Assembly (NCBI RefSeq): GCF_026627445.1
Contig: NZ_JAPNLJ010000022.1
Span: forward strand, 1-64,000
Reading direction: 5' to 3'
DNA from: Streptomyces sp. H27-H1
GTDB lineage: Bacteria; Actinomycetota; Actinomycetes; Streptomycetales; Streptomycetaceae
Length of the DNA stretch: 64,000 bases
Position numbers and translations under genes: made by a program. Position 1 is the stretch's first letter, and the number at the start of each line of letters is the position of its first letter. Positions 18,024 through 26,585 of the stretch are shown here, one piece after another. The notes below the pieces were generated by a model. The model was not told where the DNA came from. It did no database searches and was given only the letters and a program-made list of their open reading frames with translations.

Positions 18024-18121
18024 GCGTCGCAAAGACGCTTTCCCGGCCCGGATGCCGGGCTCGCCAAGGGAAAGCCCGGCCTGAATTGCCGCACCCCGGC
18101 GGAAGTTACACGGGTTCCGCC
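18024..18121 (-). ncRNA. Candidate structured RNA: three consecutive hairpins
   Basis: Three perfect hairpins follow one another: 18098-18121 (GGCGGAA arms), 18054-18080 (8-bp arms GCCGGGCT/AGCCCGGC) and 18024-18038 (GCGTC arms). On the minus strand the unpaired segments include AACCCGTGTAAC and GGGGTGCGGCAATTCAGG. The density of structure resembles a riboswitch leader and weakly recalls actinobacterial c-di-AMP (ydaO) elements, but the conserved 3' core of that class is not evident. It could equally be the 3' UTR of the glycosyltransferase gene, whose stop is 28 bp upstream. Confidence 0.3.
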
Positions 18122-18149
18122 ACGGCCGGCTCACCGATTTGCGTGGTGT

Positions 18150-20525
18150 TCAACTCCATTGGGATTCCCCGCGCATCTCCTGTGCGGGAGCTTCCTGAAT
18201 CCACGCATTCGGACTGGGGTGGGATGTCCGGGTGAGATCCGAGTAATAGCCGGCGCCCGGCGCGAGCGCCGCGGCGCGCTGGGCTTCCTCGGTCCAGATC
18301 TGGGCGAGTTCCAAGCCCGCCGGTGCGGGGACGGGGAAAGAAGTGGGGACGGTGACAGAGGTGGGGGCGGGTGGCCCGGGCTCGGTTGCGCCGCCCGGGA
18401 CCTGGAGGCTTCCGTAGCGCTCCATCCGCTGCCAGCGCAGACGTGATCCGGCGATGGCGGTGAAGACGGACTGGATGACGACGAGGTACATGAGCTGGCG
18501 GTAGACGAACTGCTGGAAGGGCAGGCTCCAGAGCGGTCCGGGCCGTTCCCCGTCGAGATGGAAGGCGTAGAGACCCATCAGGGCCTGGAGGAGCAGGAAC
18601 GCGGTCCACAGGCCGAGGATGCGCAGCGGATCCAGGAAGATCAGGCCGTAGATCGCGAAGACGTCCACGACCGGGGCCAGCAGCGGCAACAGGACTTGGA
18701 ACATGAGCAGGTAGACCAGACCGCGGCGGCCGAGCTTGCCGGCCTGGCCGCGCTGGGCGAGTGCGCCGCGGTGCTTCCACATGGCCTGGAGGGTGCCGTA
18801 GCACCAGCGGTAGCGCTGCTTCCACAGGGCGCCGAGCGAGGCGGGCGCCTCCGTCCAGGCCTTGGCCCGCTCCTCGTAGACGACGCGCCAGCCGTCGCGG
18901 CACAGGGCCATGGTCAGGTCGGTGTCCTCGGCGAGGGTGGTGTCGCTGACGCCACCGACACGCAGCAGCGCTTCGCGGCGGAAGGCGCCGACGGCGCCGG
19001 GGACGGTCGGCATGCACTCGGCGAGGTCGAACAGGCGGCGGTCGAGGTTGAATCCGACGACGTACTCGATGTGCTGCCAGCGTCCCAGCAGACCGCCCCG
19101 GTTGACGACCTTGGCGTTGCCGGACACCGCGCCGACACGGCGGTTGGCGAAGGGCTGGACGATCATGCGGACGGCATCCGGTTCGAAGACGGTGTCTCCG
19201 TCGACCATGACGAGCAGGTTGCAGGAGGCCGCTGCGATGCCGGTGTTGAGCGCGGCGGGCTTTCCGGCGTTCTGCTGCCGGATGACCCTGACACCGGGCA
19301 GGCCGAGGGCTTCGACGAGATCGGCGGTGCCGTCCGTGGAGCCGTCGTCGACGACGATGATCTCGACCGGGTGGTCGGACGCCAGGAGGGAGCGGACGGC
19401 TGCCTCGATGCCCGCGCTCTCGTTGTAGGCGGGGACGATGACGCTGACGGGTTCGGTCACCGGAGCCCCCCACGGTCTGCGGCGCATCCGTACGTGGCGC
19501 CGGGCGGCGACGAACACGGCGACGGCACGCAGCAGGCTGATCGCGCCCGCTGCCCACAGCAGCCAGGAGAGGGCCCCAAGGATCCAGTCACCGGTCCGGA
19601 GCGCGGTGATCAGAGCGAGGCCCTGCCAGTGCTCGCCGGTCTTCGCGGGCTGCGCCGCCGCGGGGAGGCCGACCGCGCCCCCGACCGTGGAGAAGGTGAA
19701 CCCGGACGCCTTGAGCCGGGGCACCAGCTGCTCCAGGGCGGCGACGGTCTGCGAGCGGTCCCCGCCCGCGTCGTGCATGAGCAGGATCTGTCCGCCGGTG
19801 CCCTTGGGAGTGGCGTTGGCGATGATCCGCTCGACGCCCGGCCGGCGCCAGTCCTCGCTGTCCAGAGTGGTGAGGACGGTGAGGTAGCCCTCCTGACCGG
19901 CCTGTACGACGGCGTCCCAGTCGGCGTCGGTGAGGGCGGTATTGGAGGAGGAGTACGGGGGCCGTAGCAAGGGGGTGGTGACACCGGTGGCGCCGGCGAC
20001 GGTGAGCTGTGTTTCGCGAAGCTCCAGGGAACGCCGCCAGGCGGAGGCGGTGCCCAGGTCGGTATGGGTGAAGCTGTGGAGTCCGATCTGGTGGCCGTCT
20101 TCGACGATCCGGCGGGCGAGTGCGGGGTTATCGGCAACTCGGGTGCCGACGGTGAAGAAAGTGGCGCGGACATCGTTGCGGCGCAGGACGTCGAGGATCT
20201 TCGGTGTCCAGACGGGGTCGGGGCCGTCGTCGAAGGTCAGCGCGATCGTGCGCGCGGCCGGCCTGGCGGTGCGGCCTTCCGCCCCCTCGATCACCGGCCC
20301 GCCGGAGGCTATCGCAGCCGGTACGGAACCGGCCGGTCCCTTTCCTCGGGGGGCGCCGTCGGCGGTGGAGTCGAACATGTGCCGGGTATAGCCCTGGAGC
20401 AGCAGCGCGGCCGAGAGGGTGAGTACGAGCGTGGTGAGCAGCAGCCAGTGCGTACGCAACGGAACGTTGCGCACGGTGCTGTGCCGGCCGCGGGGCGGGG
20501 CCTGGCGGCGACGATTCTTGGACAA
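18150..20525 (-). CDS. MatB-like bifunctional polysaccharide deacetylase / family 2 glycosyltransferase
   Basis: A 791-residue membrane enzyme. An N-terminal TM helix (about 26-44) precedes a polysaccharide deacetylase domain: TFDDGPD (residues 98-103) and HSFTHTD supply the metal site. A second TM pair leads into a processive GT2 domain with VSVIVPAYNES, VVDDGSTDG, VDGDT, AEDTD and KQRYRW, the D,D,D,Q/RxxRW signature. Further TM helices and a Pro-rich cytoplasmic tail follow. This architecture matches MatB, which makes poly-beta-1,6-N-acetylglucosamine for pellet formation in Streptomyces; the naming is inference from architecture. The start is TTG at 20525 with a GGAAACA site. It lies 34 bp behind a small single-TM gene, likely the same operon. 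Confidence 0.88.
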   Translation of the reverse strand: MSKNRRRQAPPRGRHSTVRNVPLRTHWLLLTTLVLTLSAALLLQGYTRHMFDSTADGAPRGKGPAGSVPAAIASGGPVIEGAEGRTARPAARTIALTFDDGPDPVWTPKILDVLRRNDVRATFFTVGTRVADNPALARRIVEDGHQIGLHSFTHTDLGTASAWRRSLELRETQLTVAGATGVTTPLLRPPYSSSNTALTDADWDAVVQAGQEGYLTVLTTLDSEDWRRPGVERIIANATPKGTGGQILLMHDAGGDRSQTVAALEQLVPRLKASGFTFSTVGGAVGLPAAAQPAKTGEHWQGLALITALRTGDWILGALSWLLWAAGAISLLRAVAVFVAARRHVRMRRRPWGAPVTEPVSVIVPAYNESAGIEAAVRSLLASDHPVEIIVVDDGSTDGTADLVEALGLPGVRVIRQQNAGKPAALNTGIAAASCNLLVMVDGDTVFEPDAVRMIVQPFANRRVGAVSGNAKVVNRGGLLGRWQHIEYVVGFNLDRRLFDLAECMPTVPGAVGAFRREALLRVGGVSDTTLAEDTDLTMALCRDGWRVVYEERAKAWTEAPASLGALWKQRYRWCYGTLQAMWKHRGALAQRGQAGKLGRRGLVYLLMFQVLLPLLAPVVDVFAIYGLIFLDPLRILGLWTAFLLLQALMGLYAFHLDGERPGPLWSLPFQQFVYRQLMYLVVIQSVFTAIAGSRLRWQRMERYGSLQVPGGATEPGPPAPTSVTVPTSFPVPAPAGLELAQIWTEEAQRAAALAPGAGYYSDLTRTSHPSPNAWIQEAPAQEMRGESQWS

Positions 20526-20559
20526 CTAGGGTGTTTCCTGCCTGCTGCGTTCCGGTGGC

Positions 20560-21129
20560 TTACGGGTGGGAGCTGGGCTTGCCGCCGCCCTGGCCGGGTG
20601 GGGAAGTGGGGCGACCGCGCGCGGTGTTCGTCGCCGCCGGGGAAGCGCCTTTCCCGGGGGCGACCGTGGGCGTCGGGGCGATGACGGGGACCCCGGTCGG
20701 GCCTGGCGCGGCCGTCCGGCCGGCCGCAGTGGCAGCCGTGGAGGGGGCGGTGCCGCGAGCCGCGGACCGGGTGGGGCTCACGCCCTGGCTTGCCGCGCTG
20801 CCACGGGAAGGGCTCGGTGCGGTGGTCCCGGCCGGGGAGGCTGCGGGCTTGGGGGTGTGCGGTGCCGGGGCGACGGGGAGGAGCGGTGAGCGGACCGTGG
20901 GGCCGCCCATCAGGGTGCTGATGAGCAGAACGGCGTAGGCGGCGGCGGGTATGACGAGCAGACGGCCCATCCGGCGCACCCGGCGCTGTCGGCGCCCCGA
21001 TGCGTCAACGAAGACGGGGCTCGGCTCGTGAGCATGCGGCGGCGGGGCATCCACCGGGGCCAGGTGGCCGTCCGTGACCCCGGGGATCGGCACATTGCCC
21101 TCGGTCAGGGTGCCAAGTCGTCGTTGCAT
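20560..21129 (-). CDS. Single-TM protein with Pro/Ser/Thr-rich extracellular region (possible MatA-like partner)
   Basis: A 189-residue protein with a cytoplasmic basic stretch RRQRRVRRMGRLL, one TM helix (about residues 56-74, VIPAAAYAVLLISTLMG), then 110 residues of Pro, Ser, Thr, Ala and Gly that should lie outside the membrane. No enzyme domain. It directly precedes the MatB-like gene with a 34-bp gap. In characterised mat loci MatB is preceded by a small membrane protein (MatA); the position fits, but low complexity prevents a sequence-based claim. Confidence 0.65.
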   Translation of the reverse strand: MQRRLGTLTEGNVPIPGVTDGHLAPVDAPPPHAHEPSPVFVDASGRRQRRVRRMGRLLVIPAAAYAVLLISTLMGGPTVRSPLLPVAPAPHTPKPAASPAGTTAPSPSRGSAASQGVSPTRSAARGTAPSTAATAAGRTAAPGPTGVPVIAPTPTVAPGKGASPAATNTARGRPTSPPGQGGGKPSSHP

Positions 21130-21194
21130 CGGTGGGGCCTCTAGGGGTAGCGGGGTCGGGCCGGGCGGTCGGGAACGCGGGTTGGGCTTACGGG

Positions 21195-22028
21195 TTACCC
21201 CTTGGGGCGACTGGTCGGGGGGCCGGGCCGGCTGTCCGGAGGGCCGGTCGGGTGGTCGCTGGGTTCGTTCGGCGTGCGGGTCTGGGCCGGGCCCGCCGTG
21301 GTGGGCCGTTTGCCCGGCTCCGGGGCGCCCGGCGTCGGGCGGCCGCTCGGCCGTCCGGCCGGGGTATGGCTTGCCGGGGCCGTCGGATCAAGGCCCGGTC
21401 CGGCTGTGGCGTCCACCACAGGGGCGCAGTAGCGAGGGACGTTCTCCGGACTTCCGGCCGCGGCGACCAGAAAGGCGAAGCGCTGTTCGGCCGGCACGCC
21501 CTTGGGATTCGCGCCGATCGCCCGGGCATAGGCACGACAGGGTTCCACCAGGTCCGTGGGCACGGGTGCGATGGGCCTCCTCGTGACGGAGGGCGCGGCC
21601 GCGCCGGACGTGGCACCACCCGACGTGGGCGCGGCCGAAGTCGCCGCCGGCCCCGGCTCGCTGCGGGCGGGATCGCCGCCCAGCGCGGCAGGCAGGTGAC
21701 CGGTGCCGGCAGCGACGGCGACGCCGCCGAGCGCGGTGGCGACGACGAGGGCCGCGACCTTGGCGCTCAGGAGCTTCGCCAGCGTCGACGTTGGCATCGG
21801 CCCCCTCCGGGGGCGGTGCTGAGGAACAGGATCGGGTGCGAGGCGAACAGCCCGGAACGCGGCCAGCGCCGCCTGTTCGCCGGCCAGCTCATTTTCCGCA
21901 GCGGGAGCGGCAGCGGCGGCGAGCAGTCCCGCGAGGGCGTCGTGGTCGCCCGACGATGCGACAGGGCCCCGGCCGAGCAGCTGCTCGGCGGTGCTCTGGT
22001 CGATCCGACGGGGACGGTTGGTGCTCAT
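21195..22028 (-). CDS. Membrane protein partner of ECF sigma factor (putative anti-sigma or sensor)
   Basis: A 277-residue protein whose ATG overlaps the sigma-factor stop (ATGA). A cytoplasmic N-terminus (MSTNRPRRIDQSTAEQLLG) of about 85 residues is followed by one TM helix (LSAKVAALVVATALGGVAV). The external domain has two cysteines (EPCRAYARAIGANP, RYCAPVVD) and a long Pro/Gly/Thr tail. It lacks the HxxxCxxC zinc motif of ZAS anti-sigma factors. Coupling to the sigma gene and topology support an anti-sigma or signal-transducing role, not proven. The in-frame extension to 22550 is a shadow of the sigma gene. Confidence 0.7.
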   Translation of the reverse strand: MSTNRPRRIDQSTAEQLLGRGPVASSGDHDALAGLLAAAAAPAAENELAGEQAALAAFRAVRLAPDPVPQHRPRRGPMPTSTLAKLLSAKVAALVVATALGGVAVAAGTGHLPAALGGDPARSEPGPAATSAAPTSGGATSGAAAPSVTRRPIAPVPTDLVEPCRAYARAIGANPKGVPAEQRFAFLVAAAGSPENVPRYCAPVVDATAGPGLDPTAPASHTPAGRPSGRPTPGAPEPGKRPTTAGPAQTRTPNEPSDHPTGPPDSRPGPPTSRPKG

Positions 22029-22786
22029 CTCATGCCCTTCAGCGTTGGTGGCGTCTTCGGTGTCACTCCCCGGGCGGAACTTTCTGCCGGCGTCTGCGAC
22101 GGGTGCGCTGCCGAGGCTGCTCCGGTGCCCGCTCCCGTGGCGGTGCCCGCTGTTCGCCGCGATCCTTCGAGCCGTTCGGCGAGCTTGCGCAGGCCGCGAT
22201 GAGAGGCCATCCGCACCGCGCCGGCCCGCTTGCCGAGCACCCGCGCGGTGGTCTCCGCGTCCAGATCCATGACCACTCTGAGCAGCACGGCCTCGGCCTG
22301 GTCGCGAGGCAAGGTGGCTATGAGAGCCAGTGCCGCCGTCGTGTCCACCGTGGCCAGGGCCGCGGCCTCGGTGTCGTCGGCCGCCGGCCGGTCGCCGAGC
22401 AGGTCCTCCACCGGCACACCGCTGACCGGCCGACGGCGCTGGGCGCGCAACAGGTCCATCGCCCGGTTCCGGCCGATCGTCGCCGCCCAGCCGCGGAATC
22501 CGTCGTAGTCCCCTCGGAACGAACCGAGGTCCCGGGCGATCTGTAGCCACGTCTCCGAGGCCACGTCCTCGGCCTCCGCGCCGACCAGCACCCTCAGGTA
22601 GCGCAGCAGGCCGGGCTGGACGGCACGGAACAATGCTCCGAAGGCGGCCTCGTCACCGTTCCGGGCGGCTTTCACCTCCTCGGACATCTCCGCAGGGCCG
22701 CGCTGGGGGGGCACCCCGGGGTTCCCCGTCTCGTCCTCGGCCTCTCCGGACCGCTCCGCATTCTGCACCGGGTCATCATGCGGCAC
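22025..22786 (-). CDS. ECF RNA polymerase sigma factor
   Basis: A 253-residue extracytoplasmic-function sigma factor. Region 2 is AAFGALFRAVQPGLLRYLRVLV and DVASETWLQIARDLGSF, with the promoter-melting part GFRGWAATIGRNRAMDLLR. Region 4 is TLPRDQAEAVLLRVVMDLD followed by the helix-turn-helix VLGKRAGAVRMASHRGLRKL. The start is placed at the GTG at 22786; the internal ATG at MSEEVKAARNG is also possible. The tail is Ala/Gly/Pro-rich. It is coupled to the membrane partner and precedes the mat-like genes on the same strand, and could control them. Confidence 0.9.
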   Translation of the reverse strand: MPHDDPVQNAERSGEAEDETGNPGVPPQRGPAEMSEEVKAARNGDEAAFGALFRAVQPGLLRYLRVLVGAEAEDVASETWLQIARDLGSFRGDYDGFRGWAATIGRNRAMDLLRAQRRRPVSGVPVEDLLGDRPAADDTEAAALATVDTTAALALIATLPRDQAEAVLLRVVMDLDAETTARVLGKRAGAVRMASHRGLRKLAERLEGSRRTAGTATGAGTGAASAAHPSQTPAESSARGVTPKTPPTLKGMR

Positions 22787-22937
22787 GGTCCGCCCGGGCC
22801 CTCCGGCAGGCGGCGAGCGAGCCCGGCGAACCGGTTGCGTACGAGCCCTGGCTAAGACGGGCCGGGGTGCGCGATGATCACGCCGCATCACGTCAGCACC
22901 CTGTCCCGTGCATCACATCCCAACCCGGAGGATGTCC

Positions 22938-23984
22938 ATGGATCGCCGCACACCCCGCGGCCTCACCGCCGCAGCCACCGCCACCGTGGCCCTGTTCGCC
23001 CTGGCCGGACCGGCCACGGCCTCGGGTCCGGCCAGGGCCGGCGCTCTGCCCCAAGCCCGTGTCTTCATGGTCAGCCCGGTCCAGTCCTCGGGCGATCAGA
23101 TGCTCACCGACTCCAAGGACGCCGCGGCCGCCGTACCGTCCTCCGCCTACGCCACGGCCGCGCTGCGCAACCTGGACGGCAGCGGCGGACTGTCGGGGAA
23201 GTGGGCCTACGTCCGATCGGACACGGGCGCCTCGGCGAACGTCGCCGACGTGGGCGCCTTCACCCGCGCCGACGACCAGTTCGAGCAGGTCATGGCCTAC
23301 TTCTGGGTCAACGAGGCACAGGAGTACCTGCAGGGCCTGGGCTTCGGAAGTGAGCTGCCCGGGGCCAACGACCGGGCCCAGCCCGTTCGCATCAACCAAT
23401 GGGGTGCCGACAACTCCTTCTTCACCGACAAGAAGGCGGAGATCCGGTTCGGCAAGGGCGGAGTCGACGATGCCGAGGACGCCGAGGTGATCGTCCACGA
23501 ATACGGGCACGCGGTGCACAACGCCCAGGTTCCCGGCTTCGGTACCTCCCCCGAAGCCGGAGCGATAGGCGAGGCCTTCGGCGACTACCTTGCCGTCGAG
23601 GTCGGCTCCTTCGCGGACGCCGCCTACGGGTGGCCGCGGAAGACGGACCTGGCATGCGTCGGCGACTGGGACTCGGTGACGTACAGCTCCGCCCCGCACT
23701 GCCTGCGCCGGATCGACGGGAACAAGGTCTACGCGGACCGGGTCGGTGAGGTCCACGCCGACGGCGAGATCTGGTCCCGCGCCCTCTTCGACATCCGGGG
23801 CGCACTGGGCGGCAGGACCGCCGACCGCATCATCGTCAACGCGCAGTTCGGCTTCGCGCCCGACACCAGCTTCCAGGACGCGGCACTGAAGACGATCGCC
23901 ACCGCTCAGCGCATGTACGGCAAGAGTGCCGCGGACGCCGTGCGCCAGGCGTTCAGTGCCCGTCAGATCCCGGGAATCCAGTAA
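22938..23984 (+). CDS. Secreted M36/fungalysin-like zinc metallopeptidase
   Basis: A 348-residue secreted enzyme. The signal peptide covers about residues 1-29 (LAGPATASG). The zinc site is HEYGH (187-191), and the third ligand Glu lies in AIGEAFGDYLA (212). A late conserved segment VHADGEIWSRALFDIRGALGG is typical of the M36/M4-like fold. It is shorter than classic fungalysins because the large propeptide is missing. Two ATGs compete; 22938 has the better distance from GGAGG, 22932 is too close. It is divergent from the ECF sigma gene and followed by a strong hairpin. Confidence 0.82.
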   Translation: MDRRTPRGLTAAATATVALFALAGPATASGPARAGALPQARVFMVSPVQSSGDQMLTDSKDAAAAVPSSAYATAALRNLDGSGGLSGKWAYVRSDTGASANVADVGAFTRADDQFEQVMAYFWVNEAQEYLQGLGFGSELPGANDRAQPVRINQWGADNSFFTDKKAEIRFGKGGVDDAEDAEVIVHEYGHAVHNAQVPGFGTSPEAGAIGEAFGDYLAVEVGSFADAAYGWPRKTDLACVGDWDSVTYSSAPHCLRRIDGNKVYADRVGEVHADGEIWSRALFDIRGALGGRTADRIIVNAQFGFAPDTSFQDAALKTIATAQRMYGKSAADAVRQAFSARQIPGIQ

Positions 23985-23999
23985 GGCCCGCCTGTTGGC

Positions 24000-24026
24000 G
24001 GCCGGCACGGCAAGGGGGTGCCGGCC
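24000..24026 (+). terminator. Terminator after the M36-like protease
   Basis: GGCCGGCA at 24000-24007 pairs perfectly with TGCCGGCC at 24019-24026, loop 11 nt, 16 bp after the stop codon. Confidence 0.65.
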
Positions 24027-24043
24027 GTCGGCAGGAGAACCGG

Positions 24044-24105
24044 CCGGGCGGGCGAGGGCAAGCTGTCCTCCCCGCCTGGGCCTGGTGACGGAGGCGGTGG
24101 AGGCC
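24044..24105 (+). pseudogene. Short thymidine kinase relic (copy 5)
   Basis: Sixty-two bases correspond to Tdk codons for DRAGEGKLSSRLGLVTEAVE and adjoining residues, with one inserted C near 24070 and almost no other change from the intact gene at 2988-3048. The match ends abruptly on both sides. The following 230 bp up to the PASTA gene hold nothing recognisable. It shows that tdk-linked DNA was once inserted here. Confidence 0.8.
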
Positions 24106-24339
24106 CGGCCAAGTGCTTGGAAGGCACCGGATGCGCGCCGAGACGATGCGCCCCTGAGCTGCACGAACGGCTGCGGCACGCGGCTGGTTACCCAAAGGTT
24201 CCGCCATTCTCGGGAATCCCGTGCCGGCCCTGCTACCCCCCCCCGCAGGCGTTGTCGGTGACTACGGCTGGTGCCCGTCCCCTCCAGGGAGCCGAGGGCG
24301 AGGGAGGCCTGTCGGAGCCATGGCAGGCGGCGTCGACAG

Positions 24340-24972
24340 CTAGGGGCAGGACTCCTCGGTCTTGGCGACGGTGAAGGCCAATGGCTGACCGGTGAGGGCG
24401 GCGCCGGCCTTCGGGCCCTGCGTGCAGACCTTCCAGTTCGACTCCTGGAGGACCATGCGGCTCTGTACCGCGTCCTTCACGGTGATGCTCGCATTGCCCG
24501 GGAGCGCGGAACGGGCGGCCCTCATCGCCTGGCCGACGAAGTTCGGCATGACGTCGCCCGCGGGTTTCGGGGTGGGCGCGTCCGTGGCGGGGCAGGTTTC
24601 TTCGAGCTTGACCGCGCCGAAGTCCACAGTGGTCTTGGTGTCGAGGCCCGCGCCCGGCCCTGGGGTCTGGCTGCACACCTTCCAGTTCCGGTCGAGAGCC
24701 TGGAGCCGCTCGCGGCCGAGGGCGTCGTGCGACCTGAGGACGAAGAAGCCGGCCCGCTGCGCTTCGTCCTGGGCCGTCTGGAGGCCCTTGCCGACGAGGT
24801 CGGGCAGGGTGGCCGTCTTGGCGGAAGGGGCGGGGCTGGACGCCGCCGGGGTGGTGGTAGCCGGGGCGCCGGTCGTTGCGGGCTTCCCGCTGTCGGCGGC
24901 CTGCGGGTCGCACGCGGTGAGGGCGATGACACTCGCGGCAGCCAGGAGGGTGATGGTGCGGTGTGTGCGCAT
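24340..24972 (-). CDS. PASTA-domain lipoprotein
   Basis: A 210-residue lipoprotein. The start at 24972 gives a clean lipoprotein signal, RTHRTITLLAAASVIALTAC, with the lipobox LTAC. A Ser/Thr/Ala/Pro linker leads to two PASTA-like repeats: LPDLVGKGLQTAQDEAQRAG and MPNFVGQAMRAARSALPG, each followed by NWKVC(S/T)Q and a paired Cys. PASTA modules bind peptidoglycan or beta-lactams when linked to kinases or PBPs; here there is no kinase. The upstream in-frame extension to 25032 would put the signal inside the protein, so it is rejected. Confidence 0.82.
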   Translation of the reverse strand: MRTHRTITLLAAASVIALTACDPQAADSGKPATTGAPATTTPAASSPAPSAKTATLPDLVGKGLQTAQDEAQRAGFFVLRSHDALGRERLQALDRNWKVCSQTPGPGAGLDTKTTVDFGAVKLEETCPATDAPTPKPAGDVMPNFVGQAMRAARSALPGNASITVKDAVQSRMVLQESNWKVCTQGPKAGAALTGQPLAFTVAKTEESCP

Positions 24973-25435
24973 CGCGCCATGTTCGCGGGGTCTGGGTGGC
25001 TGTGTGGGCGCTGTGACTGGTCTGTGACGCATGAAGGCCCGTGCTGGGGCGGTCCTGCCTCCGTGAGGGGACGGGCTCCGGGGCGGTCAGTCAGCTCCGA
25101 GGGACGCGGCGAATACGCGCTGGAAGAGATCCGGTTGACCCTGGAGGCTCTCGACGGCACCGACCTCGAGCCCGAGGAGATCGCCCACGTCCTGCGGGGC
25201 GCCATCGGTGCCGGCGGACTCGGGGCCGGGGTCGTGGGCTAGTCACGGAATCCTCCGGCGCCGTGTGCCGGACATGGGGGATACGGTGCGCGGTGTCCCC
25301 GGCGTGCTTGCCGAGCATGGCTCTGACCAGGTACTTAGGGCAGAGCAGGGTGAGTAGGCGTACTCAGGTGGTGGGCCTCGGCAGCTTCGAGACTGGGGAG
25401 TCCTTCCGGAGTCCGCCCCGCGCCCCGCGGACTGG

Positions 25436-25591
25436 GTGCCGGACACGTCCGAGGCCGACAAGTTCGACATGTTGGACGGCTTCGGCTTCTCCGCTGCGGT
25501 CCTGGTCAGCGCCCTGATCAACGCCGCGGCGATCTGGGCCCTGCTCCGCTACGTGACGCGGCGGCGCGGCGCCGGTAGTGCGCAGGTCTAG
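25436..25591 (+). CDS. Small single-TM ORF, probably a gene remnant
   Basis: Fifty-one residues from a GTG: a polar start DTSEADKFDMLDGFGF, a hydrophobic helix AAVLVSALINAAAIWALLRY, and a basic end RRRGAGSAQV. It looks like the C-terminal end of a membrane protein. The rest of 24973-25987 (about 1 kb) shows only fragments, including a short open stretch near 25130-25242 (EEIRLTLEALDG) and the dispersed repeat at 25610. Unknown function. Confidence 0.35.
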   Translation: MPDTSEADKFDMLDGFGFSAAVLVSALINAAAIWALLRYVTRRRGAGSAQV

Positions 25592-25609
25592 CCGTACGGA
25601 CATTCTGTC

Positions 25610-25815
25610 TCGTCGGGTCCGGTGCGGGTGCGCTGCGGGCCGAGGAAGCCCTGGTGGTACAGGAACGGAGGTGACCGGACCTCCGATCCCGGTCAAGCTC
25701 GGGAGGGCCGGCCTTGGACGACGGGCAGGCGGTATCGGAAACATCCCCCGCGCGCGAGGTCTTCAGCAACGGGCTGGGCGCGCTGACCCGCAGCCGGTGG
25801 ACGCGGGCTGAGGGA
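25610..25815 (+). repeat. Dispersed repeat, copy B (relic of immunity gene 1 3' end and flank)
   Basis: This matches 9452-9652: the last 20 or so codons of immunity gene 1 (GSGAGALRAEEALVVQERR then TGA) and the following 140 bp. Differences are about a dozen substitutions plus a 3-nt insertion near 25797. No toxin sequence remains upstream. Together with the tdk relic at 24044 it outlines a deleted cassette related to module 1. Confidence 0.85.
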
Positions 25816-25987
25816 GGAGCGGCCGGGGCGTCCTTTGTCACCGCCACCGCCGCTGAAACGGGCGGAGAGCGGCCGGAGAGTGGCCGGAGAAGGCGGGGAA
25901 TGCGGAGAAAATACAGAATCCGTGCAGTCTTCTTTGCGACGTTGGTCCTTCGACCCCGCACCCCGGGGCCCGGTGGGAGGAGCGAAC

Positions 25988-26566
25988 ATGGGGACAGCAC
26001 GGGACGCCGTACTCGAGTACGCCGCGGGCACCTTACGGCTGCTGCCCGGCCAGGCCGTGGTGACCTCCGCGGTGCTCCAGGGGCCGCCCGCCGCCCTCCT
26101 GGAGCGGATCCCGCAGCTGGTGCGCGGTTTCGCGGGCGAACGGGCCGACGGCGGGGCTCTGTTCCGCGCGGCGGCTGGACTCCCGGGGGAGACGGCCGCC
26201 CCGGGCCGGTCCTCCGGGGCGGACGACGGGCGGGGCTGCGCCCTGGTGCAGTCCCTGCCCGCGCTGAGCCGGGAGTCGGTGGGGAGCGTGATGGCCTCCC
26301 GCGCGGACCGGCTCACCGAGGCCGCCGACCGGCTGCACTGGGAGCTGGCCGAGCGAGGGGACCTGTCCGAGGGCCCCGCCGCCGGGCGCCTCGCCGCCCG
26401 GTACGCGCTCTGCTACGCAGGGGCCGCCCTCCTCTGGCTGTGGCGGGCGGGCGGGGAGAGCTGTCAGGAGTGGACGTACGAGGCCGTGGACGCCGTCCTG
26501 TCGGCACTGGAAGACCCCTCCCGCGTGCCGGACGTCCGGGCCGCGCTCGCCCTGCTCCCTGCCTGA
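25988..26566 (+). CDS. Hypothetical protein resembling an acyl-CoA dehydrogenase C-terminal helical domain
   Basis: A 192-residue alpha-helical protein with an ATG and GGAGG six bases upstream. The segment LAARYALCYAGAALLWLWRAG followed by a helix ending DAVLSALEDP recalls the final helices of Streptomyces acyl-CoA dehydrogenase-like proteins. The flavin-binding N-terminal and middle domains are absent, so it is not an active dehydrogenase on its own. The similarity is weak and read by eye. It is convergent with the SARP gene, whose stop lies 20 bp away. Confidence 0.6.
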   Translation: MGTARDAVLEYAAGTLRLLPGQAVVTSAVLQGPPAALLERIPQLVRGFAGERADGGALFRAAAGLPGETAAPGRSSGADDGRGCALVQSLPALSRESVGSVMASRADRLTEAADRLHWELAERGDLSEGPAAGRLAARYALCYAGAALLWLWRAGGESCQEWTYEAVDAVLSALEDPSRVPDVRAALALLPA

Positions 26567-26585
26567 GGATCGCCAACAGCCTCGT

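Noticed and set aside
18558-19967. 469-codon plus-strand frame inside the MatB-like gene
   Set aside because: Shadow frame without motifs; the minus strand carries both catalytic domains.
21195-22550. Extended 451-codon version of the ECF partner protein
   Set aside because: The upstream 170 codons are an out-of-frame reading of the sigma-factor gene; the ATG at 22028 overlapping the sigma stop is the natural start.
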